Positions 1-7,848 of a DNA stretch of 64,000 nt are shown here, one piece after another. Position numbers and translations under genes: made by a program. Each line of letters opens with the position of its first letter. Position 1 is the stretch's first letter. The DNA lies in assembly GCF_023499255.1 (NCBI RefSeq), contig NZ_CP092183.1, positions 5,700,501 through 5,764,500 of the forward strand, written 5' to 3'. Origin of the DNA: Couchioplanes caeruleus (GTDB taxonomy: Bacteria; Actinomycetota; Actinomycetes; Mycobacteriales; Micromonosporaceae). Below the pieces are notes generated by a model. That model saw nothing but the letters and a program-made list of their open reading frames with translations, was not told the origin of the DNA and did no database searches.

Positions 1-100
1 CTGAGCTCGTCCCGGCTGCGGCGGATGCAGCCGCTTGCGACCCGCGAGCGGTCCCGAGCGGCTTCCCCAGACTTTTTCGCTCGTTCTCCGGAGGTTCTCC

Positions 101-373
101 ATGCCCGCGAATGCGGACGGCTCCTGCACGCCCAAAAGCCGCAACACGGCCCTCAAGGACCAGGCCAATTGCAGCCCCAACCGCAAGATCAAGGTTGCCG
201 CCGGCAGCGGCTTCGGAACGCTGCTCGCCTCCTCGCTGACGCAGGTTCTCGGCTTGGTGCCGCCCGGCCTTGAGACCAAGTTCCACGGAGGCCTCGCCTT
301 GGTTGCCTTGACCGGCCTGCTCTACTTGGCGCTGCCCCGCAAGGCCAAGATCACCCTTGAGTGGGAACGGTGA
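101..373 (+). CDS. Small hypothetical membrane protein (90 aa)
   Basis: The start is the ATG at 101, preceded by a GGAGG ribosome-binding site about 7 bases upstream; an in-frame ATG at 35 lacks such a site. The N-terminal third is polar with two cysteines (residues 9 and 24) and lysines. Residues about 34-50 and 60-77 are hydrophobic and could form two membrane helices, ending in a basic C-terminus. I recognise no family. It stands alone, and the next convincing gene starts 375 bases downstream. It could be a phage- or plasmid-derived small membrane protein, but nothing in it shows that. Confidence 0.5.
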   Translation: MPANADGSCTPKSRNTALKDQANCSPNRKIKVAAGSGFGTLLASSLTQVLGLVPPGLETKFHGGLALVALTGLLYLALPRKAKITLEWER

Positions 374-735
374 TCGCAGACCGTTATGGGTTTCGAAATC
401 TCGGCTCGCACTCAGGTAATACGGGAAGTTCCGGCAGGCCACGGTGTTGCGGGGCGGGATCCGCCGGCCGCCGGAGTCGAGGTGCGGTCGTGCTCGGCGT
501 CGCGATCCTTGTCGTCCTCGTCGCCACGATCGCGGCCGCGGCCGGTCGGGGTGGACTACGCGCGGATCAGCGAAGTAGCGGTACAGCAAGGTCTCAGGAT
601 GCCGGTCTTCGCGCCGATCGCACCGACTCGTGATCGGCTACGCGCAGGCAACTGTTCGGACCTGCCCCGACCCGTCACCTGGCCAATCGGATCCCGCCCC
701 ACTTGGCGACCTCCGTTTGTGTCACACCCTCGCTA
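374..735. other. Intergenic stretch with no convincing gene
   Basis: Open frames here are short. One encodes a hydrophobic run around 480-545 followed by a frame that soon breaks, so a decayed membrane-protein gene is possible. No start with a good ribosome-binding site and no recognisable domain is seen. Confidence 0.3.
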
Positions 736-747
736 CATAATGCGAAG
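736..747 (+). promoter_or_regulatory. Possible -10 element for a leaderless transcript
   Basis: CATAAT at 736-741 is one mismatch from TATAAT and its last T lies 7 bases before the GTG at 748, the spacing expected when transcription begins at or next to the start codon. No ribosome-binding site precedes the GTG. A good -35 at 17-18 bp spacing is not visible, so the call is tentative. Confidence 0.35.
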
Positions 748-1668
748 GTGACCGACCTCGACTCTGATCCGTCGCTCTCCCGCCTCCCGGCATATCTACT
801 CCGCTACCCCAACCCCTGGGGGTTGGAGCACCGCCGAGAGAAGGGACTCAAACAACTGCGGTCCGTGGTGGACCGCTGCCGTTTCGGCTACATCGGACTC
901 CGGCTCGACGAGCTGCTGGAGATTGTCCGCCGGCTCGATGAGCAACCCGTCGGTACCGCAACAATGCTGGTAGACGACCTCGTAGACCGGATCGGTGCCA
1001 TGACGACCGGCGAGGTCGAGCAGCTGGTCGGCGTGCTGCTCGACCTGCACCGGCGAGAGATGCCGGGCTGGTGTCGCCTGCATCTCGATCGCGGCCTGCA
1101 ACGTCTGCTGTTCCAGCTGCACGTCCCGAAGGCCCACGATCTCGCATACGAGTGCGCCTGCAGCGAGCGATCCCACCGGCGCTGGGCCGCGTACAAGTTC
1201 TATGGCGAGCACGGGCTCGACGAACAAGCACGCTGTCTGCTGGCCGACCAGGTAGCCGCGGGGACGCTCGAGGAGCCGTCGAACGCGGCCTACTCGTTCT
1301 ACCCCGGGGCCCTGATCGCCCGGGACAGGTCGCTGGTCAACCGGCTCGGCCTGACGGCTGTCCTCGCGATCGCTCCCACGACACAGCACCGTAAGGAAGC
1401 GATCGAGGCCGCGATGACCGAACTTGCGCCGACGGACATCGCCGCCATCTGCGTGGACTACCCCCAGGAACTGGTCTGGGCGGTTCGCTCCCAAGACCGC
1501 ACCGACTACCTGCCGATCATCATGGACATGGTCGACGACTACCGCGACGACCCATATCTGCTTCACCGCGTGGTCGAATGCATCACCCGGATCGGCCGGC
1601 CCGACGAACTCGACTACGCGGTGCACGTCGCCTCAATGATCCTCGAATCCTCCCCGGCGGCAGGGTAG
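748..1668 (+). CDS. Hypothetical protein, all-helical (306 aa)
   Basis: I chose the GTG at 748 because it sits directly after a -10-like element; a TTG at 703 would add 15 residues. The protein is soluble, rich in Leu, Asp and Arg, with no signal peptide or membrane segment. It contains evenly spaced amphipathic helices, including paired Asp-rich stretches near residues 250-275, suggesting a HEAT- or TPR-like helical repeat fold. No catalytic motif is recognised. The gene is monocistronic and the downstream 380 bases contain no supported gene. It has the codon pattern of a real gene but I cannot assign a function. Confidence 0.6.
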   Translation: MTDLDSDPSLSRLPAYLLRYPNPWGLEHRREKGLKQLRSVVDRCRFGYIGLRLDELLEIVRRLDEQPVGTATMLVDDLVDRIGAMTTGEVEQLVGVLLDLHRREMPGWCRLHLDRGLQRLLFQLHVPKAHDLAYECACSERSHRRWAAYKFYGEHGLDEQARCLLADQVAAGTLEEPSNAAYSFYPGALIARDRSLVNRLGLTAVLAIAPTTQHRKEAIEAAMTELAPTDIAAICVDYPQELVWAVRSQDRTDYLPIIMDMVDDYRDDPYLLHRVVECITRIGRPDELDYAVHVASMILESSPAAG

Positions 1669-1980
1669 CGGCCTGTTCCTGATACGGCTCGGCTGCTCGT
1701 CAAACGTCAGTCGGGCACCGGGAGCTCGTGAACACGCCCTCGCATACTGCCTGTCACGAGCGCCGGGCGGGTCAACGCCCGATCATCTCGTGGACCGGCG
1801 GCGAAAGCGCGGCAGCGGTGCCGATACCGGCGGTCCAGGCGGTGCTCTGCGCGGCCAGCATCCCGGCGGTCACCGCTGCACCCGCGGCGACCGCCACCGT
1901 GGTGGGCGCGGTGAGTCGGGCGTCGGGGTGGCGCTGATAATTCGGGCGGGCTCCTTCCGAGTCGTCCCGGCGTGCTGAAG
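1669..1980. other. Intergenic stretch, nothing supported
   Basis: Only short Ala/Arg-rich frames occur on both strands. I see no ribosome-binding site, hairpin or domain that supports a gene. Confidence 0.3.
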
Positions 1981-2619
1981 TCAGAGGGACATATATAAGC
2001 GCAGCGCTGGACGCTGTGCCGGGCCAGCGAAAACCGGCGGGGCGAGATCATTCGAAGAAGCGCTCGGCCTGGCGACGGATCCTGTCGAGGCGCTTGGAAT
2101 GGCGCTGTGGTTGCGGTAGCCCATGCTCTCGGCGACCTCGGTCAGCGAGGTGACGCCGCTCTGCAGCAGGACGACGACGGTACGGTCGCCCTGGTCGAGC
2201 AGCGCGAGGAAGTCGCCGCAGAGATTGCCTCCCACGACCTCGTTCTCCGGGCCGTGCACCGGGATGGTGTCGGTCAATTCGACGAACCGGACCTTCACTC
2301 TCGAGCGTTTGCGGTACAGCTTGCGCTCGAAGTCCTCACGCGCCCCGGTCCACTCGGCGGAAGAGTCGTCCTCGTAGCGGTGCGCGCGGACGGCCTCGAG
2401 GATGCCGCGCAGCCGCCCGTCGACGTCCGCCGTCTCGATCGTCGAGTCCAGCACCTCAGCGGCGCCTTGCTCGCCGCGCCAGATGTCACCGCACTTTCGC
2501 GGGCTAGCCGTCACCGCTCCTGCAAGAACCGACCCGTCCTGCAGCCGCACCGGTTGCGTCGCGACGCCTTTGTCGGTCTCCGGGAAGTCGCGCAGGATCT
2601 CCTGGATGACCTCGGTCAC
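1981..2619 (-). pseudogene. HTH (sigma region 4-like) protein with a C-terminal frameshift
   Basis: The start is a GTG whose last two bases overlap the TGA of the upstream gene (GTGA, 2619-2616), implying translational coupling. The body is soluble and charged. Near the end a helix-turn-helix like sigma region 4 is visible (LTEVAESMGYRNHSAI). After that Ile the reading frame becomes Ser/Pro-rich and runs to 1981. Shifting one base at about 2094-2099 gives a natural HTH ending (SKRLDRIRRQAERFFE, then stop at 2048). So the gene has lost one base, or the assembly has an error. The rest of the protein matches no family I know. Its partner upstream is interrupted by an insertion sequence, so the cassette is probably dead. 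Confidence 0.55.
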
Positions 2620-2953
2620 CGGCGGAGCCAGAAGTCGAGGTTGTGCGCGAGCAGCCGGATCGGGTCGTCGGTGATGAATCCGCCGATCGGCGACTTGTAC
2701 TGCGGCATCAGGTAACGCCACACGGTGCCCGCCCAGGCCCGTGACAACCGGGCGTGGAAGTCGGCCGGCAGCTCCTCCTCGATGTCGCCGACCTGGGTCA
2801 GCAACGGCCAGTCTCCCGAGCGCAGCAGCGGAAGGCCGCGCCGTCCCAGAGCGGCCCGCGGCAACAGGTGGAACAGGAGCGCGTACTCGTAGTACCGGCT
2901 AGCGGCCTACGGAACGAACACCACGTTGACGTCGCCCCGGTCGGCCACCCGGT
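2616..2953 (-). pseudogene. 3' part of a gene broken by the IS element
   Basis: This is the distal part of a gene whose proximal part lies on the other side of the insertion sequence (3888-4064). The frame reads through the junction once the element and one TAA copy are removed. It contains an in-frame TAG at 2907-2909 just before a conserved-looking segment (RYYEYALLFHLLP), so it would be non-functional even without the IS. It ends at 2616 with a GTGA overlap to the HTH gene. I do not recognise the family. The pairing with an HTH protein suggests a two-gene regulatory or defence cassette, which is inference. Confidence 0.5.
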
Positions 2954-3887
2954 TAAGTGAGTGTTTGAGAAGTTCTCATGTAGACGGTGTGGCGGCGTGA
3001 TCATGATGGCTGGCTCGGGCAGGGTGTCGCGGTGTCATCGCGCCGTGGGTACCCGTCCGACCTGACCGACGCCCAGTGGGACCTCGTCAAAGGCCTCCTT
3101 CCTGAGCCCAGCGGCGACGGACGGCCCGAGAAACATCCACGCCGCGAGATCGTCAACGCGATCCTCTACCTGGTGCGGTCGGGCTGTCCGTGGCGGTATC
3201 TGCCAGCGGACCTGCCGCCTTGGCAGACGGTGTACTGGTATTTCGTCCGGTGGGAGGAGGCCGGGGTGACGGAGAGCCTGCTGACCGTGTTGCGGGTCAA
3301 GGCCCGGGTGGCGCAGGGCCGCGCTGCGGAGCCCTCGGCCGGGGTGCTGGACTCGCAGAGCGTCAAGGGCGCCGACACCGTCGGACGCGACTCGCGTGGC
3401 TACGACGCCGGCAAGAAGATCAACGGCAGGAAACGGTTCATCGTCACCGACACCGCCGGGCTGCTGATCACCGCCTGCGTCCTGGCCGCCTCGTGGCAGG
3501 ACCGCGACGGCGGCAAGACCGCCCTGCTCGGTCTCTATCTGACCAGCCCGGTCCGGCACGTCTTCGCCGATTCCGGGTTCGCCGGCCGGTTCGTCGACTG
3601 GGCCGCCGACCGGCTGCGAACCACCGTGGAGATCGTGCGAAAACCCGCTGACCAGCGCGGCTTCGCGGTGCAACCGCGCCGCTGGGTCGTCGAACGAACT
3701 CTGGCCTGGCTCACCGCCCACCGCCGCCTGGCCCGTGACTACGAACGCGACCCCGCCGTCTCCGAAGCCCTCATCCGCTGGGCAGCCATCAACGGCATGC
3801 TCCGCCGGATCACCCGCGGACACCCATCACGACGCCAATCCCGCCGCGCCCTGACCCGCATCTGACCCCATCTCAAACACTCACTAA
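2954..3887 (+). mobile_element. IS5-family insertion sequence with TAA target duplication
   Basis: The element spans 2957-3884 (928 bp) between perfect 14-bp terminal inverted repeats GTGAGTGTTTGAGA (2957-2970) and its complement (3871-3884). Each end is flanked by TAA (2954-2956 and 3885-3887), a 3-bp target duplication typical of several IS5 subgroups. One transposase gene fills it. Perfect ends, perfect duplication and an intact transposase point to a recent insertion into a minus-strand gene. Confidence 0.9.
2987..3865 (+). CDS. IS5-family transposase
   Basis: A 292-residue DDE transposase. The N-terminal domain (YPSDLTDAQWDLV then a PRREIVNAILYLVRSGCPWR-type region) is the DUF4096-like DNA-binding part of IS5 enzymes. 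The DDE triad is visible as Asp in LDSQSVKGAD, Asp in HVFADSGFAG and Glu in RRWVVERTLAW, the last with the usual Y/R-containing spacing of this family. The frame is open from 2987, but the GTG at 3032 (sequence VSSRRGYPSDL), preceded by AGGG, may be the true start. It is a single uninterrupted frame, so no programmed frameshift is needed. The gene lies wholly inside the inverted repeats and appears functional. Confidence 0.9.
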   Translation: MWRRDHDGWLGQGVAVSSRRGYPSDLTDAQWDLVKGLLPEPSGDGRPEKHPRREIVNAILYLVRSGCPWRYLPADLPPWQTVYWYFVRWEEAGVTESLLTVLRVKARVAQGRAAEPSAGVLDSQSVKGADTVGRDSRGYDAGKKINGRKRFIVTDTAGLLITACVLAASWQDRDGGKTALLGLYLTSPVRHVFADSGFAGRFVDWAADRLRTTVEIVRKPADQRGFAVQPRRWVVERTLAWLTAHRRLARDYERDPAVSEALIRWAAINGMLRRITRGHPSRRQSRRALTRI

Positions 3888-4064
3888 GAGAGTCCGGCGG
3901 CTCGTCCTCGCCGAACACGCGACGGCGGAACTGCGAGCGTGCGCGGCGCTCGGCGGGAAGCGATCACCCGCTGTGACGTAGTCCGCGGAAATTCCGGCGA
4001 TCAACTCTGATAACCCCGCGTCGGTACGCGCAACGAGCAGAACGATTTCGTCGCCGGGCCACGC
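3888..4064 (-). pseudogene. 5' part of the IS-interrupted gene
   Basis: Reading right to left, the frame DEIVLLVARTDAGLSEL continues toward the IS, shifts once near 3960, and reaches RRRVFGEDEPPDSLN exactly at the IS junction. There it continues into the fragment at 2616-2953. No start codon with a ribosome-binding site is evident, so the true 5' end is lost or lies further right. The piece has at least one frameshift of its own. Confidence 0.4.
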
Positions 4065-4185
4065 GCTGCCGACGGCCCTCCGCTGACCTGGCCCCTTGCG
4101 CCTTGGCCGGTCCCGGACGCGACTGCACTCCCCTGGCTCGCGACGCCTTCGGAGACCGCGACGGACTGGCCTACTATTGGCGCAT

Positions 4186-4242
4186 GCGCACTCAGAGTGC
4201 GCATCAGTGCGGACCGTGGGGGTTCAAGTCCCCCCTCGGACA
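4186..4242 (+). tRNA. tRNA-Leu(CAG)-like 3' remnant (probably a pseudo-tRNA / old attachment site)
   Basis: A 5-bp anticodon stem (4186-4190 with 4198-4202) encloses a 7-base loop CTCAGAG, which has the invariant T33 and a CAG anticodon. A 15-base variable arm follows, then a perfect T arm: GGGGG, TTCAAGT, CCCCC (4218-4234). CTCGGAC and discriminator A (4235-4242) would be the acceptor 3' strand. The matching GTCCGAG and a normal D arm are absent upstream, so it is unlikely to be functional. 3' halves of tRNA genes are commonly left behind by integrases, and a recombinase stump lies 42 bases downstream. Confidence 0.45.
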
Positions 4243-4260
4243 CGTTAATTCCACACGAGC

Positions 4261-4308
4261 CGTGAGGTCTCCTCACGTCATCGCTAGTCCCCGCCCTTCT
4301 GGGCGGGG
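4261..4308 (+). terminator. Two tandem hairpins downstream of the tRNA-like sequence
   Basis: CGTGAGG/CCTCACG (4261-4277, 3-base loop) is followed by CCCCGCCC/GGGCGGGG (4289-4308, 4-base loop), with ATTTCTGCTT after the second stem on the plus strand. The second hairpin overlaps the 3' end of the recombinase fragment on the other strand and could terminate transcription in either direction. Confidence 0.5.
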
Positions 4309-4793
4309 ATTTCTGCTTGTAAGGCGGCGGGCAGGTGCGCTGCCGTGAGCGCAATGCTGGCGGTGTCGGTCTCGACGATCCGGCCATCGTGATCACCGAC
4401 CAGGATCATGCCGTGCCGGCGCAGTTCCTCGCCGACTGCTCGCGGTCTCCCCTGCCGCAGCCGCGGATAGGCTCGGACGAGCGCGGGATTGCTCTGCAGC
4501 GCCTGGATCAGCTGATCCTCGCGGCAGTAGAGGATCCGCGGCCGGCCTCGATCGACGGATTGAGCGCTGTTACGGCCATGCCGACAGCGGTACCCGGCAC
4601 GGCCGTGCATCCAGTGCGCATCCAGAGCGCGCCCGCAGATACCGCAGAACACCAATCCGCTCAGCGCATAGCGCCGCACGGTGCCGTCGACCGGTACCGG
4701 CGCCGTGTGGATTCGTTGAACGGCGACGAAGTCGGCCTCGCTCACCAAGGTGGCGCCGCCATCACGCTCAGCGCAATTCGTTCGACCAAACAC
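4284..4793 (-). pseudogene. C-terminal fragment of a large serine recombinase
   Basis: This 169-codon frame contains the recombinase zinc beta-ribbon: YALSGLVFCGICGRAL, then a second cysteine pair region (GYRCRHGR and ILYCRE), as found after the catalytic domain of large serine integrases. The N-terminal resolvase domain with the catalytic serine, and the start of the recombinase domain, are missing upstream (4794-4927 has no such coding). Large serine integrases are usually 450-600 residues. The stump next to a tRNA-like sequence marks a decayed integrative element. Confidence 0.65.
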
Positions 4794-4927
4794 TTCAGCG
4801 AAGAAGCATGCAGCCGATACTACGCAGCGTGGCTGCCTGGATTCTTTCCGTAATTGGACGTGGTTAGAACCATTACCCAGCTGCTCGACGGCCCCGCTGT
4901 CGCCACCCCGTACCCGAAAGGGCTGCC

Positions 4928-5365
4928 TTGAAGACTCGCACTAGCCTCGCCGCCGGCATTGCCGCCGCCGCCACCATCACCGCGATGGCAGTCAGCTCAT
5001 CCGCGCTGGCCTCCTCCCCGAACGGTCCTTCTGCCCATGTGGCCGTCACGGCCGTGAACGAGGAGCCGGGCACGACGGAGCCGGTCTACAAGGTCCCCCA
5101 CAAGCCCACCATCACCGGTAAGGCGAAGGTCGGCGCGACCCTGACCGCACACATCTCCGGCCTGCCGAAGGGTGCGAAGGTGAAGTACCAGTGGGGTGAG
5201 AGCTTCGGGCAGTCCGGCGGCCCCATCGGCGGGCCTACCACCAAGAAGACCCTGAAGGTCACCAAGAGCATGCGAGGCGGGAACATCATGGTCTTCGTGA
5301 CCGTGAGCGTGCCCGGGTACGCGGACGGCACGGCGGTCAGCGCTCCGACCGGCAAGGTCAAGTAA
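4928..5365 (+). CDS. Small secreted protein with an Ig-like repeat domain
   Basis: The start is a TTG at 4928 preceded by GAAAGG 6 bases upstream. Residues 1-28 form a classical Sec signal peptide (MKTRTSLAAG, an Ala-rich core, cleavage near SSALAS). The mature part holds one domain of about 80 residues opening with KPTITGKAKVGATLTA, the pattern of actinobacterial extracellular Ig-like modules that occur as repeats in cell-surface proteins. Here it is a single free copy of 145 residues in total. Asp/Lys-rich strands and a conserved KYQW follow. It is monocistronic with a strong terminator 72 bases after the stop. Role unknown, acting outside the cell. Confidence 0.7.
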   Translation: MKTRTSLAAGIAAAATITAMAVSSSALASSPNGPSAHVAVTAVNEEPGTTEPVYKVPHKPTITGKAKVGATLTAHISGLPKGAKVKYQWGESFGQSGGPIGGPTTKKTLKVTKSMRGGNIMVFVTVSVPGYADGTAVSAPTGKVK

Positions 5366-5436
5366 CCTGACCGGCTCCCGCGTCCCTTCAGGGTCGACGC
5401 GCGTTCGCTGACTTCTGGCGATCCGTCGTAGCCAGA

Positions 5437-5476
5437 AACACTGACGGCGCTCTTGATCAAGGGCGCCGTCAGTGTT
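5437..5476 (+). terminator. Strong intrinsic hairpin after the secreted-protein gene
   Basis: ACACTGACGGCGC (5438-5450) pairs perfectly with GCGCCGTCAGTGT (5463-5475) around a 12-base loop; an extra A-T pair extends the stem to 14 bp. It is symmetric and could work in both directions. Confidence 0.75.
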
Positions 5477-5726
5477 CTCAACTGCTCATACATACCGCGC
5501 CAGCGACCACGCTCAAGTCCACGCTGTGAATGCGTACGGCCTGGCCGCCGCCGGAGTCCCCGCTGACGCGGATGTCCAGCCGACGATCTCAACGACGTCG
5601 ACGTCTACGTACCTCAGCGGTCGCGCCACCCTGCTGATCGGCGAACTCGGCGACCTGATCGTCGCCACAGGCGCTCTCCGGGAGATCGACGAGGCCACGT
5701 GCCCGGCTGACGTCGCCAGACACGAA

Positions 5727-5765
5727 AAGGGGCTCTCGCAAGCCTCTGGCCTACGAGAACCCCTT
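5727..5765. terminator. Hairpin flanking the second tRNA-like fragment
   Basis: AAGGGG and TCTCG (5727-5738) pair with CGAGA and CCCCTT (5754-5765). A-rich and T-rich flanks suggest a bidirectional terminator, separating the accessory segment from the convergent kinase operon. Confidence 0.55.
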
Positions 5766-5770
5766 CCCTC

Positions 5771-5806
5771 TCGGGCTGACAGGATTCGAAGCTGCGACCC
5801 CTTGAC
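5771..5806 (-). other. tRNA 3'-end-like fragment (possible attachment site)
   Basis: On the minus strand the bases read GGTCGCAG, then CTTCGAATC, then CTGTCAGCCCGA, the layout of a T arm and acceptor 3' strand. The closing pair of the T stem is C-C instead of G-C, and no anticodon arm or 5' half can be built, so this is not a working tRNA. Just to its right a plus-strand frame resembles the last residues of a histidine kinase (GSAFTVTLPE, about 5850-5880), as if a recombination event joined pieces here. Confidence 0.45.
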
Positions 5807-5921
5807 CTCCATCACGATCCGCTGACCAGCACAGGGGGAAAGGTGGGCTCGGCCTTCACCGTCACGCTGCCCGAGACCCCCGGCCCCGGCCCGCTCACGT
5901 ACCGGCCCTCGGCCGGGCCGC

Positions 5922-7841
5922 TCACGGTTCGGCGGGCGTCAGGATGCGGTGCAGCTCGGTGAGCAGGGCCTCCTTGGCGAAGGGCTTGCGGATCAGTGGA
6001 GCGTCGGCGGGCATCTCGTGTCCTCCGGGCGCGGGGCCGTTGGTGTAGCCAGACATGAACAGCACGGCCAGCCCTGGACGGCTTTGACGCAACTCGGTGG
6101 CGAGCTGGGTCCCGGACATGCCAGGCATGATCACATCGGTCAGCAGCGCGTCGACGGGCAGGTCGTCGTCGAGGCACATCTTCAGCGCCTCCTGGGGGTT
6201 GTCGGTCGCGCGTACGTCGTAGCCCGCCTTGCTCAGGATGCGGCAGACGATGTCACGCACGGCATCCTCGTCCTCCACCACCAGAACGGTTCCCCCGTTG
6301 CTGGACGGCAACTCGGGAACCGCGGGCGCCGAGGTGGCGTCGGCCGCGGTGCCGGGCAGGCACACGCACAACGTGGTCCCGTGCCCCGGCTCGGACTGCA
6401 GGCGGATGGTGCCGCCCGCTTCCGTGACGATGCCGTACGCGGTGGCGAGGCCCAGGCCGGTGCCCTGCCCGCGTCCCTTGGTGGTGAAGAACGGTTCGAA
6501 CGCGCGCGCGGCCACCTCCGGGGGCATGCCCTGGCCCGTGTCGATCACTCCGAGACACACCGGCGCGGCGATGTCGGGACAGGCTTCGCACGTGCTGCTG
6601 GTGGTGATGGTCAGCCGGCCTCCGCCGGGCATGGCGGCGCGGGCGTTGACCACGGCGTTCATCAGGACCTGTTCCAGCTTGCTGCGGTCCATGGTGATCC
6701 GGGGCAGGCCGCGTTGCAGCAGCGTGGTGACGTCGACGTCCTCGCCCAGGGTGCGGCTGAAAAGTTTGTGCATCTCCACGACCACGGAGTTGAGGTCGAG
6801 CACCTCCGGCTGCGACGGTTCTAGCCGGCTGAAGACCAGGAGCTGGCGGGTCAGCGCGCTGCCCCGGGCGGCGGCCTGCTGGATGCCCTCGAGGTCGCTG
6901 CGCCGCTGGTCGTCGGCCGGGAAGTCCTCGGCCAGCATGCTCGCGTAACCGGAGATCACGGCGAGCAGGTTGTTGAAGTCGTGTGCGATGCCGCCGGCGA
7001 GCTGGCCGAGGGAGTCCAGCCGTTCAGCCTGGCGGAGCTGCCGTTCGAGCTGGGCACGTTCCTGCTCGGCGACGACCCGCTCGGTGACGTCGCGCAGGAT
7101 GCCCTCCACGGCCGTGACCCGACCGGCGTCGTCGGTCAGCGCGACCGCTCGCTGCTCGGTCCAGACCGTGGAGCCCGCGGCCGGGTGCCACCGTACGGTC
7201 AGGGTGCCGGGGCGCGGTGACCGCCAGGACTCCTCCAGCGCCGGCCGGTCCTCGGGGTCGAGGAGGCGGAACACCAGCCCCGGGTCGGCGAAGAAGTCGT
7301 CGGGCGGCCGTCCCATCAACGCCTGCGCGGCGGGGCTGAGGTACTCCATGACCGGTTCGGGCAGGAGCCGGTAGCGGAAGATGATGTCCTGGGCGTGTTC
7401 CGCGATGAGCCGGAACCGTTCCTCGCTGTGGCGCAGCGCCGCCTCGGCCCGCCTGCGCTCACGCCGTTCGGTGGCCTCGCGCAGTTCCCGCTGGACCGCG
7501 GGCGCCAGGCGGGCGAGACGGTCCTTGAGCACGAAGTCCTGCGCGCCGGCGCGCATCAGCTTCACGGCCGCTTCCTCGCCGACCTCGCCGGAGACGAGGA
7601 TGAACGGGATGTCGGCGTCGCAGGCGCGTACCTGCTCCAGCGCCTCTTCCGCGCGCAGCGCCGGCATGTTGTAGTCGGAGATCACGACATCGGGCACCCG
7701 GTCGGCGAGGGCCGCTCTGACGTCCGCGGACGTGTCGGCCCGCGTGTGGCTGATGGTCAGCCCGGCCCGGGTGAGGTGGCGGATGATGAGGACCGCGTCG
7801 TCGTCACTGTCGTCGATGATCAGCAGATGAACCGGGTCCAT
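5922..7841 (-). CDS. Hybrid histidine kinase, REC-PAS-HisKA-HATPase-REC
   Basis: 639 residues, no membrane segment, so cytosolic. Order: receiver (1-120, phospho-acceptor Asp56 in VVISDYNMP), short coiled coil, PAS (about 145-265), HisKA with H-box GGIAHDFNNLL (His287), HATPase_c with GQGMPPEVAARAFEPFFTTK and GLGLA, and a C-terminal receiver (Asp569 in LLTDVIMPGMSG). The HDFNNLL box is typical of kinases that feed their own receiver. It is third in a minus-strand operon with a receiver protein (7-base gap) and a PAS kinase, so a phosphorelay among the three is likely. Two receivers bracket the kinase, and none has a DNA-binding output. The cysteine-rich CEACPDIAAPVC segment inside the ATPase domain is unusual and might bind metal. 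Confidence 0.9.
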   Translation of the reverse strand: MDPVHLLIIDDSDDDAVLIIRHLTRAGLTISHTRADTSADVRAALADRVPDVVISDYNMPALRAEEALEQVRACDADIPFILVSGEVGEEAAVKLMRAGAQDFVLKDRLARLAPAVQRELREATERRERRRAEAALRHSEERFRLIAEHAQDIIFRYRLLPEPVMEYLSPAAQALMGRPPDDFFADPGLVFRLLDPEDRPALEESWRSPRPGTLTVRWHPAAGSTVWTEQRAVALTDDAGRVTAVEGILRDVTERVVAEQERAQLERQLRQAERLDSLGQLAGGIAHDFNNLLAVISGYASMLAEDFPADDQRRSDLEGIQQAAARGSALTRQLLVFSRLEPSQPEVLDLNSVVVEMHKLFSRTLGEDVDVTTLLQRGLPRITMDRSKLEQVLMNAVVNARAAMPGGGRLTITTSSTCEACPDIAAPVCLGVIDTGQGMPPEVAARAFEPFFTTKGRGQGTGLGLATAYGIVTEAGGTIRLQSEPGHGTTLCVCLPGTAADATSAPAVPELPSSNGGTVLVVEDEDAVRDIVCRILSKAGYDVRATDNPQEALKMCLDDDLPVDALLTDVIMPGMSGTQLATELRQSRPGLAVLFMSGYTNGPAPGGHEMPADAPLIRKPFAKEALLTELHRILTPAEP

Positions 7842-7848
7842 GTCGTCC

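Noticed and set aside
5472..5825. A 117-codon plus-strand frame after the terminator
   Set aside because: No ribosome-binding site, composition changes abruptly, and it runs through a hairpin and a tRNA-like piece.
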